From Betaproteobacteria bacterium (GTDB taxonomy: Bacteria; Pseudomonadota; Gammaproteobacteria; Burkholderiales; Burkholderiaceae), in the NCBI GenBank assembly GCA_947453825.1, contig CANGHN010000004.1:35155-99154 (forward strand): 64,000 nucleotides of DNA, given 5' to 3'. The notes beneath the pieces are model-generated. The model saw nothing but the letters and a program-made list of their open reading frames with translations. It ran no database searches and was not told where the DNA came from. The translations under genes and the position numbers were made by a program. Of this stretch, positions 62,974 to 64,000 are shown one piece after another. The first letter of the stretch is position 1, and every line of letters begins with the position of its first letter.

Positions 62974-63642
62974 TTAATTTAACAAGTTTATCGCCTTGCG
63001 TTTCATATCATCGTTGCAATCTATGTAGCATTGCACACTACTAAGTGCTCTGTGTCCACTCAATCCCATAATTACCCTAACACCAACACCTTTATTAGCT
63101 AAGTTTGTAATAAAGCTACGTCTTCCTGAGTGTGAACTTGCACCAGCTATCCCTGCCCTATTAAACAAGTAATGGAAGAATTGGGCTAATGTATTTGGAC
63201 TGTAGCCGTCACTTGCACGTTTCTGACTGTAAAAAAACTTAACATTAGTGTTTAGTGGCTTGTATAACTTAACGTATCTTGTTAATTCTTTGTGTAGCTT
63301 GTCATTAACAAATACAATGCGTGCTTCTTTAGTCTTAGTATCTTCTGCACTAAGTCTAATTTCACGTCTTACAGCACCTTCGCCATCAACTACATCCTTA
63401 AATCTTAAATTAGCAACTTCGCTAACACGCATACCAGTATTAAAAATAGTGTAAATCATTGCCCTATTTCGCTCGCTGTGCTTACGTGTTGCTACGTAAT
63501 CTAAAACTTTACGTATTTCATCATTGCTTAATGTTTTTGCTTGCTTAGACACAGTTTCTTCCCCTAACCAAAGTTTTGCTATGTCTTTAATGTATTTTCT
63601 TTGTTTATCTTCTGCGACCTTTTTATTCCAAAAGTTTGTCAT
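62974..63642 (-). CDS. Short tyrosine recombinase (site-specific integrase)
   Basis: A 222-residue integrase. The catalytic set is complete: Arg72 in T-G-M-R-V-S-E, a Lys near residue 103 in T-K-T-K-E, His171 and Arg174 in S-H-S-G-R-R-S, His197 in S-G-H-R-A and the nucleophile Tyr206 in V-Q-C-Y-I. The N-terminal domain is only about 40 residues, much shorter than the 90-150 of most island integrases, so the arm-binding and core-binding domain is minimal. AGGAAG precedes the ATG. It probably acts at the guaA-end site to the left. Confidence 0.88.
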   Translation of the reverse strand: MTNFWNKKVAEDKQRKYIKDIAKLWLGEETVSKQAKTLSNDEIRKVLDYVATRKHSERNRAMIYTIFNTGMRVSEVANLRFKDVVDGEGAVRREIRLSAEDTKTKEARIVFVNDKLHKELTRYVKLYKPLNTNVKFFYSQKRASDGYSPNTLAQFFHYLFNRAGIAGASSHSGRRSFITNLANKGVGVRVIMGLSGHRALSSVQCYIDCNDDMKRKAINLLN

Positions 63643-63780
63643 TTGTAAATTCTTCCTAAAATCAATGTGTTAGCTATGAGAACCACTGTTTTAATAGCCA
63701 AATGTAATACTTAATGTAAGAGATTACATATTGCTATTTATTACTTGTGTGGGATTTTGACTACAGAATTACGCAGACTT

Positions 63781-63860
63781 GCGTATAGCGTCTATACGCT
63801 GTTTAAGCGTGTCTCTACTTTAATTGCTATTCGCTGTGATGTTTTAAGCGTTTGTAGCGT
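63781..63860. repeat. Palindrome and AGCGT iterons near the integrase promoter
   Basis: GCGTATAG (63781-63788) and CTATACGC (63792-63799) form a perfect 8-bp palindrome with a 3-base centre. AGCGT recurs at 63787, 63806, 63847 and 63856, the second and third within TTTAAGCGT copies. In the gap 63643-63879, which holds no gene, these are the only structure. They may bind the recombinase, a regulator or an excision factor. Confidence 0.5.
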
Positions 63861-63879
63861 GGATTTGATGTGCTACTAC

Positions 63880-64000
63880 TTACTTGAGCTTAAGTATGCG
63901 TATTGCACCACTTAAAACTAATAATCCAATAGCAATACCAATAAGCCAATCAGGTATTGGGCTTGCAAACCAAGCCACTAAAACACCAGCAATAATTACA
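63880..64000 (-). CDS. C-terminal end of a cation-transporter-like membrane protein (partial)
   Basis: The minus-strand frame is open to the right edge and ends at TAA (63880-63882). The 40 visible residues run V-I-I-A-G-V-L-V-A-W-F-A, P-I-P-D-W-L-I-G-I-A-I-G-L-L-V and end S-G-A-I-R-I-L-K-L-K. The pattern of W/F, P-x-x-D and I-G-x-x-x-G-L is like the last membrane helices of cation diffusion facilitators, but the sequence is too short to be sure. Confidence 0.5.
   Translation of the reverse strand, partial: VIIAGVLVAWFASPIPDWLIGIAIGLLVLSGAIRILKLK

Overview
The window looks like a chromosomal segment of a low-GC betaproteobacterium of the Burkholderiales, most likely Polynucleobacter or a close freshwater relative. 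This is inferred from gene families (two Bug-type solute receptors, tcuAB, the apbC-DUF3305-DUF3306-FeS-TorD-formate dehydrogenase block, a phasin), short intergenic gaps and many 1-8 nt gene overlaps. No rRNA, tRNA or CRISPR array was seen. No stretch over 300 bases lacks a gene; the longest gaps are about 215 nt (59673-59887) and 237 nt (63643-63879).

Layout. 1-10.3 kb holds housekeeping and small-molecule genes: a Trp-rich protein, a phasin, truncated hemoglobin, a Bug receptor, a TerC protein, a flavoprotein, a LOG-like protein, an amino-acid-type receptor, a beta-CASP hydrolase, NAD(P)HX dehydratase and a DMT exporter. 10.4-21.7 kb is redox and organic-acid metabolism: a class V aminotransferase, tcuAB, a lactate dehydrogenase-like flavoenzyme, a DUF4239-like membrane protein that seems to start at ATT, a cytochrome b561 behind a strong Fur box, an old-yellow-enzyme, and rubredoxin with its reductase. 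21.8-28.9 kb is a CoA-ester cluster (HMG-CoA-lyase-like enzyme, Bug receptor, 3-hydroxybutyrate dehydrogenase, two class III CoA-transferases, an isovaleryl-type acyl-CoA dehydrogenase) that could form a catabolic route for a branched C5/C6 dicarboxylate. 28.9-31.3 kb is a bfd-like/EEP/cls operon.

31.4-43.4 kb is a formate oxidation region. TupBC-like tungstate transporter genes face a long minus-strand block containing an Mrp/ApbC Fe-S carrier, DUF3305, DUF3306, a multi-cluster ferredoxin protein, a TorD chaperone, a small Tat protein and FdhA-FdhB-lipoprotein-FdhC. An exact FNR-type palindrome lies before the small Tat gene. 43.5-47.8 kb holds phosphate transport (pit plus DUF47) and copper handling (copZ/copA). 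48.6-53.3 kb has envelope glycan genes (GT39, flippase-like, GT9, PAP2). 53.3-59.7 kb has rlmJ, SOUL, ldcA, tadA, queD, queE, a tandem pair of related exported proteins and a DUF455 ferritin-like gene.

From about 59.7 kb to the right edge the DNA becomes clearly AT-richer and holds unrecognised small exported proteins, a three-gene operon of unknown function, a short tyrosine recombinase and the end of a cation-transporter-like gene. The left junction carries 15 bases identical to the usual end of guaA (encoding I-E-W-E-stop), so this is probably a genomic island inserted at guaA, with intact guaA expected beyond the right edge. This island is the best place in the window to look for something undescribed.
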